Source: Nemertoderma westbladi (lineage: Eukaryota > Xenacoelomorpha > Nemertodermatida > Nemertodermatidae). Taken from it: a stretch of DNA of 53,540 bases. Under the pieces are notes generated by a model. It ran no database searches. It had not been told where the DNA came from and saw nothing but the letters and a program-made list of their open reading frames with translations. The stretch is from NCBI GenBank assembly GCA_032718475.1, contig JAUCBJ010008329.1, forward strand, positions 1 through 53,540, read 5' to 3'. The translations under genes and the position numbers were made by a program. This document shows, in pieces, positions 21,481 through 33,050 of the stretch (positions are counted from its first letter, which is position 1; each line of letters starts with the position of its first letter).

Positions 21481-23977
21481 CCGTAATTCGGGGTGACTTG
21501 ATACAGTTTTTGCCTTTAACTGTGAATATCTTCTGAAGTTTTTATCCTACACAGATGGAATAAAAAGAAAATTTTATAGTCGGGATGAGTACTACAGTCC
21601 CAATCCCAATAAACATTAACTTGGTCATTTTGGCGGCCAAAATTACCAAAATGGCCAAGTAAAAACTGCGGTATTCATGAAAGGAACTGCTGAGGCACGT
21701 TGGCTTGTCAATCACAGCCAGTGAATACAGGCTGAGTGTAGGTAAAGCCCAGCATGTTGGCGCTGAGGTAGAGTTCTGAGGTAGAGTTCTCTCTACCTTT
21801 AGGTAGAGAGAAAGGCTCCAGTGTAGTAATGGCTGGGCTCGCCACTGTAGTAAACATGCCTGTAAGAGTGCAGTGTGAGGCGCCCGCCCTAACTTATTAT
21901 TTTCTACATATTTTTTACTAATCTAATAATTAACACACCTTTACCTGTCACTTAGGTTATAAGCAGTGTGCTAGCACTTGCAGCGTAATAATTAATTATT
22001 TACTTTAATTATATTCGATTGGTAATAAAAATAACAAGTTCATATATTTAATTTGTAAAAATTCTTTAAAATATGAGAAAAGTATTTACATAGATTTTTC
22101 TTTATTTAGCTGTTTAGTACGCTATAATATAAATGCTCTCATAAATACAGTTAGGGGGGTGGGGGGGGGGGGGGGGGGGCTGGACGCTATAAAAATTCAT
22201 CACTCTATCACTGTAATGTTCATTTATGTTTAATTTATTGTTTTGGTTAAAATATCGTGCCACTGTAACCTGCTCCTTTCCCTAAATTGAGAATTTAACA
22301 TTGAGGCGGGATATTAATTCGCCAAGGCGAGTTTTGCGTCCAGTTCCCCCCCTGTCTCGATAAATAATAATTTCATCATCATAAATTCACCCAAATATGC
22401 CGACTCTGTTGACTGTTAGCACAGAGCCAGAGCCTGATATTATAATGTTTTCAGTTACTAGCACCCTCGAATTCAGACCCAGCTACTAGAAATAGGCCGC
22501 GCCGCTTAATCTGAATTTCATCAGTATACCGAACTCGTTCGAGACTGAGTGTCGCTATTTAATAGCTACCTCTCGCCCTGTCACAGACCCAGCTTCTAAC
22601 TATAAAACTATAATTAGGACGCCTTCATACAGAACACGTTGCCATTTCATAATGACTCTAAACTGAAGCTACACAAAGGAAAAGGTGAGAAGTGATTATC
22701 TAATAATAACACACAAAATCCGATTATTATACATACTCCTCCTTTTAACAAAGCCGCATTCAACTAACTCCCTTATTACGTATTAGCCTGTGCTGTATCA
22801 ATGCCTCAGTGGGTGGTCTCTACTACAACTGAAAGGCCCGACTCAGCTCCAGGTAAGTTAACAATCTGTCAATAATAAAAATTAAAGCGAGCCGACATTT
22901 AGTCAGAGCAACCAAATGGATGTCCAAGGAGACGGGCTGTCTGGACTTGACTGAGTCGAGTTAAATCGCTTCGCCAAAACGACCAAGTAGCCCATAGGAA
23001 TACACTACATTTTTTTTGGCGATTTTGGTCATTTTGGCCGCCAAAACGACCAAGTTAATGTTTATTGGGATTGGGACTGTACACCACTAGACTACAGCAC
23101 TATTTCAGGTACTTAGTCTAGTGGTGTTTTTTTCGTAAAAACCAGCTGTATCAAGTCACCCCACATAACGGGGTGACTTGATACACAAGCAAATTTTCCG
23201 CAATAATACCACTCTGTGAATGAGTTTGGATCATGTTGTAGGCCTTGGGGGTGACTTGATACATCTTGGAAATTTAAAAAAAAGAACGAAGTCCCCACCT
23301 AACGGGGATATAAAATTATGGCTAAAATTAAAAATAACTCCATTTTTTATGGCAAAATATTTCATATTTAACAAGTTAAATTGCATTTTAAAAACGAAAA
23401 ACACCTTCATTGTATAGTGACATCCTGAAACCAGTAAGTAAGACAAAACATTTTAGAAAAAACTGGAAACTAAAACAATGAATTTAAGCACAAATTTTGC
23501 AAAATCAACGTTTAAGTCACAGTAGTCACAGGTATCAGAACATTTTCGCCTCCAATATACCGTATATATGTATCAAGTCACCCCATTTTGAGACACACTT
23601 TCAAAAAACGGGCACTCCACCCCCAATTCCTATGAAAATTTGTAAATTTTTTTTAGGATCATAATATTCAAACTCATCTATTAGCATCTGTAAAAATAAT
23701 TTTTGAACAACATTAACCCAAAGTGTCAAAAATTCGACCTATATTTTGACATTGAAAAAAAGTGAATTTTTCAACAATGCATTCTTGGTTCTAGTGATCA
23801 CAAATGCGAAGCAATGACAAAATTTATTTTACTATTTGATAGACAATTTATTCAGACATCTTCTAATATTTCAATTTTTATCATAACATCACGCAATCAC
23901 CCACAATCCGTTAAAGAAAAAAAGTATAACTTGCTGTATCAAGTCACCTCAATGTATCAAGTCACCCCGAATTACGG
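21481..23977. mobile_element. 2.5-kb TA-flanked element, GGGGTGACTTGATACA repeats
   Basis: Terminal inverted repeats begin CCGTAATTCGGGGTGACTTG and run 25 bp or more, flanked by TA at 21479-21480 and 23978-23979, as for Tc1/mariner-type elements. The inner half of the repeat, GTGACTTGATACA, recurs inside in both orientations near 23150, 23170, 23252, 23572 and 23936. No transposase ORF is seen. A 1.5-kb element is inserted near its left end. Confidence 0.82.
21595..23079. mobile_element. 1.5-kb TA-flanked element nested inside the 2.5-kb element
   Basis: Inverted ends of about 50 bp starting CAGTCCCAATCCCAATAAAC and continuing through TTGGTCRTTTTGGCGGCC. They are flanked by TA at 21593-21594 and 23080-23081. 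The interior 21660-22970 has no gene. It contains a poly-G run at about 22154-22179 and a local GGTAGAG repeat at about 21768-21812. It is a non-autonomous, mariner-like element by its ends. Confidence 0.82.
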
Positions 23978-24499
23978 TACTTTTTATTTTAGAAATCTTC
24001 TATGCGCTTTTAGCTATTGTTATGTAAAAAAATGATGTTCTAGAACACATATTTTTTGTTTTAGAACATTGTTGTTTAAATTGACTAATTTTATGAGAAA
24101 TTATTTGTTATGTGTATTACATTGTTTAATTACCTATAAACATTAAACGCTACCGATTTCAATGCTTGCTAGCGATTTTGAAAGTTAGCTATTATATTTT
24201 GAAAAAGCAACTAAGAACTAGCTACTACAAAACTAAATAACGTTTTTATGGGTACACATACTATCTACATATTTTTTTACTAGCTATTTTTAAGCAGTTT
24301 TTTTTGCATATGACAATGCTCTAGAACATGTCCCGCGGCAAAAAAATATATTAATTTTTTTATGGGATCTAGTATATTTTTTGTCTAGCTAGTGTTTTAA
24401 GAAAAATTTACTACCTATTTTTAAGCGCAGTTTTATTTTTTTCAAAAAATAAAAGATGCAGTATGACATTCTAGAATATTTTGTTACTTGCAAAGTAAA

Positions 24500-25260
24500 A
24501 AACTGTCTCTAAACAATAACACAAATTGAAAAGAGTAAATGAAAAGATGGAAGAAATCCATTCATGGAGATAATAAAGCAATAACATCAACCTACCCTGT
24601 TGATTAAATCATACTGTTTAAATATTTATATGGTTAAATATAAATATCTTGAAACATGGTAACAATGGTTTATGTTATAAAAATGCAGTATTATACGGAA
24701 CTGTGACCCAAAGTAGTAGGCCTACCCAACTCAAAATTTGGTATATATAAATATTATTATATCGTACTTTTGAAATATGGAACACAGGAACATACAGTAA
24801 AATCCACTCTAATCTACTTTGCTAAGGTACTTCTGCACTTTATTATCTGTACTATCCCTTACGGTATCGATTATGAGACGGGTACAATAAAAAGAGATGC
24901 ACAGTACAGTAGAAAGGAGCTAAACTGGAAATAACAAATATAGTTACCGTAGAAACATCAGCTGAATATTATAATCGCTGAAATTTCTAATCTTTGATAA
25001 TTATGTTAACACTTCAACATGTCAGGTTAGGACATAAATATCAGCCCAATTCTTGTAACTAATGGTATAATTAAAGGCGATTGAAATCGCAACACTAAAC
25101 TTTAATGCCGTCTCCATAGCAACAGGATCTAAAAATCAGACAAAAAAGATTGGCAATTTTTCGTAAATGAACTAAATTGACTTTGTAGAAGATTTTAATC
25201 AATTATGACGTGCTGTTTTGCAGTTGCTATGCATTAAATGAGAATTAAGTGGTCCTTAGC
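24500..25260. other. AT-rich remainder of the Academ-like element
   Basis: No coding potential or further repeat boundary was seen before the right terminal region begins near 25261. Confidence 0.5.
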
Positions 25261-25404
25261 AACTAGGTCGTTATTTCAAAATGCCCAAAGTCAAAAATGT
25301 TATAATCGCCATTTCCTTATTAAGTGGGACCTATAGAACTCAAAACATCAAAAAAATTAAATCCGTCCAAAAAATTTCGGTATATCTTTGTGGCTGCCGG
25401 ACTA

Positions 25405-25473
25405 CTCCAATCGATCCTCGCATCTGAACTAGGGATATTCATTCGTGCCTCTAAACATTTTAGAACATTCTAA
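25405..25473 (+). pseudogene. LINE C-terminus, part 3
   Basis: After the Academ-like element the LINE frame resumes as QSILASELGIFIRASKHFRTF and ends with TAA at 25471-25473. The following 200 bp or so is probably its 3' untranslated region. Confidence 0.75.
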
Positions 25474-25689
25474 TATATGCCTCGTCTTGCTATTTTTGCC
25501 GATGGGGGTCTGGTGTCTTCTAATTAAAAATATCTGACTACAGTTACATTCTTGCCTTTTGTATTTACCTACTGTTAGTTCTCTTTTTTATATTATTATT
25601 ATTTTTTTTTATTTCCTAGTTTGGTAATTTTTCTGGGGGTCCCCCTACCATGTCCAAGGATGAAGTGTAAGGCGAAAATATAGATTATA

Positions 25690-27540
25690 AAGCATATTTC
25701 CTCAAAACCATATACAAATTATCTATCGATACATTAGGTGATTATAATTTTTTGTACTTGTACGAAGAGGATTAGTTTTGTGGAGTATTATATTTGACTT
25801 ATACATTTGCAGTTTTATGATATGCTATATACCATTAAAACCATCTAAAACATTTTTTGTACAACTTCCAGTGCCACTATTGCATTTTTAGTACTTTACT
25901 ATTATAGTTGACTGTAGGCCCTATAATTGTTTTTAAATTACACAGAAAAATTTTTTTTAAGAATATTGTACAATTTCAATGTTTTTCTATCACGCCAGGT
26001 ATGATGCCGGGGACCTAGTTTTTATTTTTCATTTTTAAATAGAAAATTGTTTTAACTCTTTCCATAGAAAAGGCGTTAAAGAGTCAACTACATTACAGTC
26101 ACACCTTTTACATTATTTTAACTCCAATCATTTTACATTGTTTTCACCACAAATTTAGCTATTTAATTTTTACATTGCGATTACATTTAAACCTATCTGT
26201 AATAAAATATATTTTACTAATAGGTAGGCCTACAAAGTGTGTTATGGTACATAGATAGTACCACCGCCCACAACCGTTTTATACTAGCTAGTTGTCAATT
26301 CTTTCAAAATTTGGGATAAGCATGGGTACGGTACGCAAGGTGTACCATGCCATTATAGCAAAATCCAAAAGATGAGACCAGAAAATCTAAACCTATAAAA
26401 ATAAAATTATCTCTGTCTGTCTGTCTCTCTGTTCTGACTTGGTATGAGTGTATAACTTTAACCAGTGGTCGATATAGGCTGCTTTTCGAAAAGTTTAAAA
26501 CACATCTGGTACAGGTACCGGGTACCGGTGTATAACGGTAAGGCCTACCGATACCCCAGTAGGCCTATACCGCACCGGTAGCGGGAAATATCGGGTAATC
26601 CACCTCAGGTATTGCTTGCTAGTATATTATAAATGTCATATTAAAATCTTACTGTGTACATACCATAAAACTAATGCCAAACGTGTAAAATGTAAATTTT
26701 ATAATCAAATTATTGTTAATATGATGTATCTTTACGATACACTGCTTGTAGGAACTGCGTATCATATGATTAGGGTTGGGGCCATCTGAAAAAAAAATTC
26801 TACAGGGGTGTTTCTAAGGCGAAATTTTATGTAGAATACGAATATGCCAAAATTTTCAAAATAGGACCACAACTTAGGCTGGAACTCACCAGATTTTAAA
26901 TTACAGAATTTATGCAGTCAGCGGTAGGTCCATTTACACCCATTACATGCAGTACATACAGCAGTACACCTGCAGTACAGCAGTACATACATACTGTTTA
27001 AATAGCAATCTGGTTGCTAGGCAGCCGTCAAATACAGCTGGTGGTGGTTGTACAATTGTTTTTTAAATTTCCCCCGTTTCTGTAATTACTGTTTTTAATT
27101 GTTTGTTATAGTGCCTATAATTGTGTTTGTATTTCTGAAGGTTTTTATGATTTTGTGAATAAATGAGGCTTGTATTTACACCCATGGGAACAACCTTCAG
27201 CACATTGGCACTGGTTGTATACTTCTTAAAAAGTAATAAAATACTGAAATGCTAAATATTATTGCTGCTGCTGATATAAATAAGTACTGCACCATAGATA
27301 TATTATTAGGCCTACCAGTACCTACTGATAGCTGCCACTACCTACCGGTATGTTATAATTAGCATTTTTTTGTACTCATAGCGATTTGATTTCATTGATA
27401 TATTATTATATTGTCAAGCTATGAATGATATAAGAAGTCGCAGCTGTTTATGTCCGAAAGGAGTTAGTGGGAACCATATATTTGGAAGAAAATGAATACA
27501 CTAGAACATGACGTCTTCCTACAGGCCTATATTTGGTTGG
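25690..27540. other. No gene recognised; AT-rich with short repeats
   Basis: Contains AGGCCTA/ACCGGTA-rich text at 26515-26590 and CAGTACA repeats at 26948-26990. Sequence upstream of the transposase-like gene begins by about 27400. No terminal inverted repeats for that gene were found here. Confidence 0.45.
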
Positions 27541-29925
27541 ACGGATGTTGGCATTGTGTAAAAGTGGAAGTTCGGTAAGTCGCATTGAAGCAAGTGAGAT
27601 TGTGGCAGGGGAGGTCAGAATGGACTGGATTTCTAAGAATGTCTACCCTGTGAGCTTGAGATCGGTTGCTAAGAGAATTAAGGGAGACTATGAACTATTC
27701 AAAAATTTGTGTAAAGTTGCAAATCGCCCCAATGAAAAGCTACCGTCATTTTTAACCAAAGTCGGAAATTTCAATGAAAGAATGACTAAGAATGCTTATG
27801 ACATTCGCTGTGTGGATTATAATTATCAAAAAGTACTTGAAGATGAATATGGTGTGAAGATGTCAGATCAAGATCAGATGTTCTACATAGACAACTGTAA
27901 AGGCAGATATGTTGCTCACTGCATAAATTCTGTCCCAAGAAATTGGTTAAAACAGCAAAAGAGGAAAGAGCAAAGACAACAATCAGAGCTGAAAAGAAAG
28001 CAAGATTTTGTGGATCAAGAACTGATGCTAGCAGAACTTAATAAGGCTGAAATACAAGAAGCTTTAGCAGAGTCCACTGAGGATTCTGACCGTGACCCAG
28101 ATGCTCAAGTTGAAACCAACAAATTCAAAGGTGACTATAGATCACAGTGTCAACAGAGTTTACGATCTCGTATTGAAAATGATACTAAGAATGCGTTTCC
28201 GAAGGTCAAAGTTCGTGACAGTAAGAAATCTTTCAATGAGTCACTCATTCGATGTCTAGTTCAGTGTCAGGCGAAGTTCAAAGTTACAACTAATGATCTT
28301 CTGGGCATTTCGATGGCTCTTGCAAATACTGTTTTTGGTCAATAATGGGGAATGTCTCCAGATGTTGAGGATAATGAGTCAGATAGTAGTGAAGATGACG
28401 ATTATGATGAATGTGATAACATTGGGAAGCGCCATCGAAAGTGTGTAGATTATTCCTACATTTTGCCTAGCCGAAGGTCAATTTTAAACTATCTTGAAGA
28501 TGCTTCATATCTAAACTTAGAAGTGGTTGCACGTCATTTGCTTGGAAAACAAGATGATGATGCTGTCACAATAGGAATTGATGATACAACAAAGGCTGCA
28601 GGTCACAAGGTGTTCAATATTAAAACAGATTATATTACAATTGCTGGACCCTCAACTAATCGAGAAACATATACCACTGGTTATATCGAGAATCTCTCTC
28701 ATTCAGGGGAAGATGCTGCTAAAGCATACGAATTCAAACTGACATGCCTTGCCCTATTGACAGATAGTTCTGTTGAAGAAATTATGGAGCATGTCGACTT
28801 TTGGATGAGTGATCGTGGCAGTGATTGTAAAACAATGCTGGAAACGTTGGGTGTAGAGAAAGAAAAAACTTTGAAATGTTGTGCTCACGTCATCCTTGGA
28901 GTAGACAATGCAATAGAAAAGGTGCTGAAAGATACTGAATGACGAATTGGTATTGATAAACTGATCGAATGTGGAAACATTGTGAGAAATAGTTCTTCCA
29001 GTATTTTGACCCTTGGTTTAATTGCAATAGCAAAACTGTTGTCACCAAGTCATTCAGCACATTCTGTTTCTTTATACAATGACTTTGTGCACTGGTTGGA
29101 AGTAAATGAACTAGAACATGCTGGTTTCAAGGGCTTTGTTTCAAATCGATTTGGTTGCATTGCTGAACTAGCGAAATTATATCTGAGACATCAGCATGAT
29201 ATACAGACTTTCTTTGATACAGTTGTCGATTATAATTCTAACAAGCTAGTTTTAGCAGTATCCACTTTTCTAAAAAACGACTGGTTTCAATGTGCTGTCG
29301 AAGTTTACTCATTAATCGGTGAGATAGTGATATTTCCTATTATGACATTCCTGGTAATTGACAAAAAATCTCAGTCTAGTAATTGGTCTGCTTCAAAGGT
29401 GTTTTTCAAAGATATGATAGCTAAACTCGCAACTCTGAGAGAACGATTTGGGAGTAAGATAACTGGAAAGGCGCAATTAATAGGATCAGTGCTTGAGGAA
29501 GTGAACGATGCCTTTAATCGACAACTTAGTCAGGTAGACTACTTTTTTAACGATGAGACAACTATGGATACTGAAAAATTGAGTCATGCACCTTTGACTA
29601 ACTTGGGTTGTGAATCGCGTTTTGCAACTCTGGACAATCAGCTGAAAGTTTCTGGAGGGATGACTACAGTAAAAACTCACTCCCGTAAATCAATTGTCGC
29701 AACAAACAAGTTCCTAGAGAAAGATGATAGTTTATTCAACTTAGCGAGGTTGAAAAACGAAAAAAATGGAAATGGGCTAGAAGCAGCGAAGCAGTGAAAA
29801 AAACAAAAAAAGTAGAAACGGAATTCCTGATGAAAGTTAAAATGAGTAAGGCATTGGCACTAAAAAAGAAAGGAGAACTCAAGCAACAGAAGATGAAACG
29901 ACTGCAGCTGGTTTTGGAGGATTGT

Positions 29926-31366
29926 TTTCAATGTTTCAATGTTTATTTTTACCCTTCAAATAATAATTCAAAATAACAATAACTCAGTATAAAATAGAAA
30001 TTAACATGAATACATACTATATATGGTAAGTTCTATATAAATGGGTACTGGAGAACAGCCAAATAGCAGGGCTAGTAAACGGCTGCCCACCAGTAGGATG
30101 GGATTATATAAAATGTAAATATATGTAACATTTGATAGAATGGATGTAGTAAGTAGTGGTTTGAAGTAATATTATACTGTAGGGTGTTGCAGATGCAGAA
30201 TAGAGAGGTGAAGAAGAAGATGGCATATAGATAGATAGATAATGTAGGTAAGGTAGAGTAGAAAGTAGATAGATAATGTAGGTAAGGTAGAGTAGAAAGT
30301 AGATAGATAAGAATAGGAAGGATAGGGACTATGTATTAGGAGTGCTAATTTAGCGATAGATTTATGGTAATTAGTAGGGGCAGACTGCGATTTTTTAACA
30401 TTTTTTGTTTATACTGTAGGTCTATATATATAATTGTATTTAGTAATACATAAATTTAATTTGGCGAATGACAACGAGTTATTTTAATAGATGGAGATTT
30501 AAACAGCAAATATTTTAGTAGACGAATTTGTAGTATAATTAAAGGGTTAAAGTTTAAAACATGGCCCCGTGCCTGGGTATTGTTCATGTAACCTCAAAGA
30601 GAGGAAAACGTGGCCCCGCGCCCGGGTATTATACATGTAACCTCAAAGAGAGAAAAAAGAAAACGTGGCCCCGCGCCCGGGTAATATTCTTGTAACCTCA
30701 AAGAGAGGAAAACGTGGCCCCGCGCCCGGGTAATGTTCATGTAACCTCAAAGAGAGGAAAACGTGGCCCCGCGCCCGGGTAATATACATGTAACCTCAAA
30801 GAGAGGAAAACATGGCCCCGTGCCCGGGTATTGTTCATGTAACCTCAAAGAGAGGAAAACGTGGCCCCGCGCCCGGGTAATATTCTTGTAACCTCAAAGA
30901 GAGGAAAACGTGGCCCCGCGCCCGGGTATTATACATGTAACTGCAAAGAGAGGAAAACGTGGCCCCGCGCCCGGGTATTGTTCATGTAACCTCAAAGAGA
31001 GGAAAACGTGGCCCCGCGCCCGGGTATTATACATGTAACTGCAAAGAGAGGAAAACGTGGCCCCGCGCCCGGGTATTATACATGTAACCTCAAAGAGAGG
31101 AAACATGGCCCCGTGCCCGGGTATTGTTCATGTAACCTCAAAGAGAGGAAAACGTAGCCCCGCGCCCGGGTATTGTTCAAGTAACCTCAAAGAGAGGAAA
31201 ACGTGGCCCCGCGCCCGGGTAATGTTCGTTTAACCTCAAAGAGAGGAAAACATGGCCCCGCGCCCGGGTATTATACATGTAACCTCAAAGAGAGGAAAAC
31301 ATGGCCCCGTGCCCGGGTATTGTTCATGTAACCTCAAGAGAGGAAAACGTGGCCCCGCGCCCGGGT
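29926..31366. mobile_element. 1.44-kb insert with 49-bp minisatellite
   Basis: ATTGT occurs at 29921-29925 and again at 31367-31371. Deleting the DNA between, with one ATTGT, joins LVLEDC to KRHQGPVTSSS in frame. The insert is therefore a discrete later arrival with a 5-bp target duplication. It begins TTTCAATGTTTCAATG, holds a 37-bp doublet (about 30226-30305) and ends inside the 49-bp minisatellite. No ORF or clear inverted termini. Type unknown. Confidence 0.7.
30561..31366. repeat. 49-bp minisatellite, about 16 copies
   Basis: Unit: ACGTGGCCCCGCGCCCGGGT, then ATTATACATG, then TAACCTCAAAGAGAGGAAA. The period is 49 bp, with one copy carrying an extra 6-7 A/G bases (near 30650). It is strongly GC-rich at the CCCGCGCCCGGG core, against an AT-rich background. 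Open frames crossing it are artefacts. Confidence 0.95.
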
Positions 31367-31650
31367 ATTGTAAAAGACACCAAGGGCCAGTCACTTCTTC
31401 CTCTATAGAACTTCTGGATAAACTGAACGAAAAGCAACTTCTGGTTGAGATTGCATATTTACGCTTGACTGTAGCTCCGGATATCCGACAGAAACGCCGT
31501 GTAAAGCAGACCGATGGGAAATACAAATTCCAGAACTTTAATTTAATAGACCTCATGGCCGAAATCAAGATGGTGTTGAAGCCAGAATACAAAAAAACGG
31601 AAAACATAGAACAGTTGTTGATAACTGCCTTGTATAGGAATGATTCTTGA

Positions 31651-32540
31651 ATATACTGTCTCTGTATGTCCCTTGTGTGGCAATGCAAACGCATCTCATG
31701 CTGCCCCACAACGTGTTTTGGTTTAATTGTAGGCCATGTGTGTATATGTGCTTTAATAAAATGCATTTTCCTATGCAATAAATGTATGAATCGTTTCAAC
31801 TATCGTTATTTCTTCATTGATATCTCTTAAAATCTGCAGAATTTTCTTTATTTTTTTTAAATTTATTTACATTTTAGCGGTCACATCAAAATGCCCCCAG
31901 TTCCGGCATAAAATGATGTCATATGATGATGCACTGCGTTTAAATTGATTTTATCTGAATGTCCGATGTAAATCCTATTTCATTATTGTGAAACTTCAAT
32001 TGAGAAACTTCCATTATGCTGCCTTTATTATACTTCTTGTCAAACTCCATCCTCAATGTAAATAACTACCACTAAATTCTATAATAAGATATCTCGCCGT
32101 AACTTACCGGTTACCTCGGATTCAAGCGACAGCAAACTTGAATCAGGGGAGGAAGATAGAGATTTTGTAACCAATGACAGTGCAAAAATGTTTGACACCC
32201 AGCAAAACTATATAAGCAAAAATATAGGATTATATAAAATATAATATAAGGAAAAAAATTGAAATTTTTTGGATTTATTTTATTAATTGTTTTCTTGAAT
32301 GTAACTATAACATTTTTATTCTAGAACACTTTTGAGTTGTTTTTATATTGTTTTAGATAGTTTTGTTTCATAATAGTGGCTTTAGATATGTGTAGAAACA
32401 ATCCCCGTATTGATAAACATTCTAATGATTTAAACATTTTAGAACTATCTGAAAATTTAAAAACAAGGGTCAGTGCGATCAAATTTGCTAAATCTTGTGG
32501 TTGTTACCCTCAAATAAATCTATCCAAACTAATGATAAAT
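31651..32540. other. 3' flank of the transposase-like gene
   Basis: Two AATAAA words (near 31755 and 31777) follow the stop and could be polyadenylation signals. The rest is AT-rich with no gene. TTCTAGAAC-type words start near 32320. Confidence 0.5.
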
Positions 32541-32551
32541 ACGTAATGTAA

Positions 32552-32637
32552 CTAGGGGCCGTCCAAGTATGACGTCAGCACTTTAGGGGGGGGGGGGAGG
32601 GGGTTGGGAAAATCGTCATACTTGGACGGCCCCCTAG
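32552..32637. mobile_element. 86-bp palindromic MITE
   Basis: CTAGGGGCCGTCCAAGTATG at 32552 is mirrored by CATACTTGGACGGCCCCCTAG ending at 32637, with a G-rich centre. TA lies at both outer edges of the GGGGCC/GGCCCC pair, suggesting a TA target duplication. Confidence 0.8.
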
Positions 32638-33050
32638 CTAATAAATGAAGAAGTAGTTAATAAACATAAACAAAAAACAAAATATAGTACAGAAAATGTC
32701 ATACTAGAATTTTCAATTTTTGCTGATACATACAATAGTAATGCCGTTCGAGGAACGGCCGACCACACAAATTTAAATTTAAATTTTTAAATTTAAAAAA
32801 TACGGTATTTTTTCGATTTTTATTATTGGTAATTATTAGTAGATATGTTGTTGTTATGGTAGCTAGTGTTTTTTTTACTTAGCTAGTATTTTTGAAACTA
32901 TAAAAATGTAAAAATGTTAAAACATTTGGCAACAAATTATTATAAGTTGAAATCTGTTTTTTTTTAATTACTAGCTAATTTAAAATTAAAAAATAACTAT
33001 CCACATGTTCTAGAACATTATATTTTTTATTTTATATATGTTCTATAATA

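Larger units (their letters stand above)
21419..24500. mobile_element. Possible TTCTAGAAC-type element enclosing the TA elements
   Basis: AGTATGTCTACCCATAAA (21431-21448) is matched in reverse by TTTATGGGTACACATACT at about 24246-24263. The DNA between the 2.5-kb insert and 24500 is rich in AGCTA and TTCTAGAACA words. Terminal words resemble those of the 35927-37600 element (GCAGTATGCGTAC). The outer limits and target duplication are unresolved; TA beside GTATGT is one option. Confidence 0.35.
17478..25404 (-). mobile_element. Academ-like DNA transposon, 7.9 kb with nested inserts
   Basis: Bounded by inverted termini beginning TAGTCCGGCAGCCAC at 17478 and ending GTGGCTGCCGGACTA at 25404. Similarity between the two ends extends about 150 bp inward with mismatches and gaps (for example TTTTTTGGACGGATT and GTCCC.CTTAA words). 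The flanking duplication is CTC (3 bp). It carries one spliced gene on the minus strand encoding an XPG/FEN1-like nuclease and a Cys-rich tail, the combination described for the Academ superfamily, as are 3-4-bp duplications. Between the gene and the right terminus at least two TA-flanked elements are nested (21481-23977 and, inside it, 21595-23079). Subtracting the larger leaves a 5.4-kb core. Confidence 0.8.
27542..31650 (+). pseudogene. Transposase-like gene (hAT-like motif order), unassigned
   Basis: One plus frame runs 27542-29797 with only two stops (TAA 28343-28345, TGA 28940-28942). A slip in the A-run near 29760 moves to the frame encoding KKWKWARSSEAVKKTKKVE through LVLEDC at 29925. 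A 1.44-kb insert follows, then KRHQGPVTSS...LLVEIAYLRLTVAPDI to a TAA at 31648-31650. The whole is about 890 codons. Visible blocks: a basic/coiled middle (KQQKRKEQRQQSELKRKQ), an acidic stretch (DNESDSSEDDDYDE), VTIGIDDTTKAAGHK (candidate first Asp), HVDFWMSDRGSD (second Asp), LKCCAHVILG (Cys-x2-His as in hAT transposases) and LGCESRFATLDNQL (candidate Glu). This order suggests an RNase-H-fold DDE transposase with a large insertion. I cannot name the family. The first true ATG is at 27542. An acceptor-like TTCCTACAG at 27515-27523 hints at an upstream exon. Confidence 0.6.

Noticed and set aside
30894-31800. Open frames across the 49-bp minisatellite
   Set aside because: The period is not a multiple of three and the frames only cycle through the unit. 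The real coding text begins after the array at 31372, on the plus strand.
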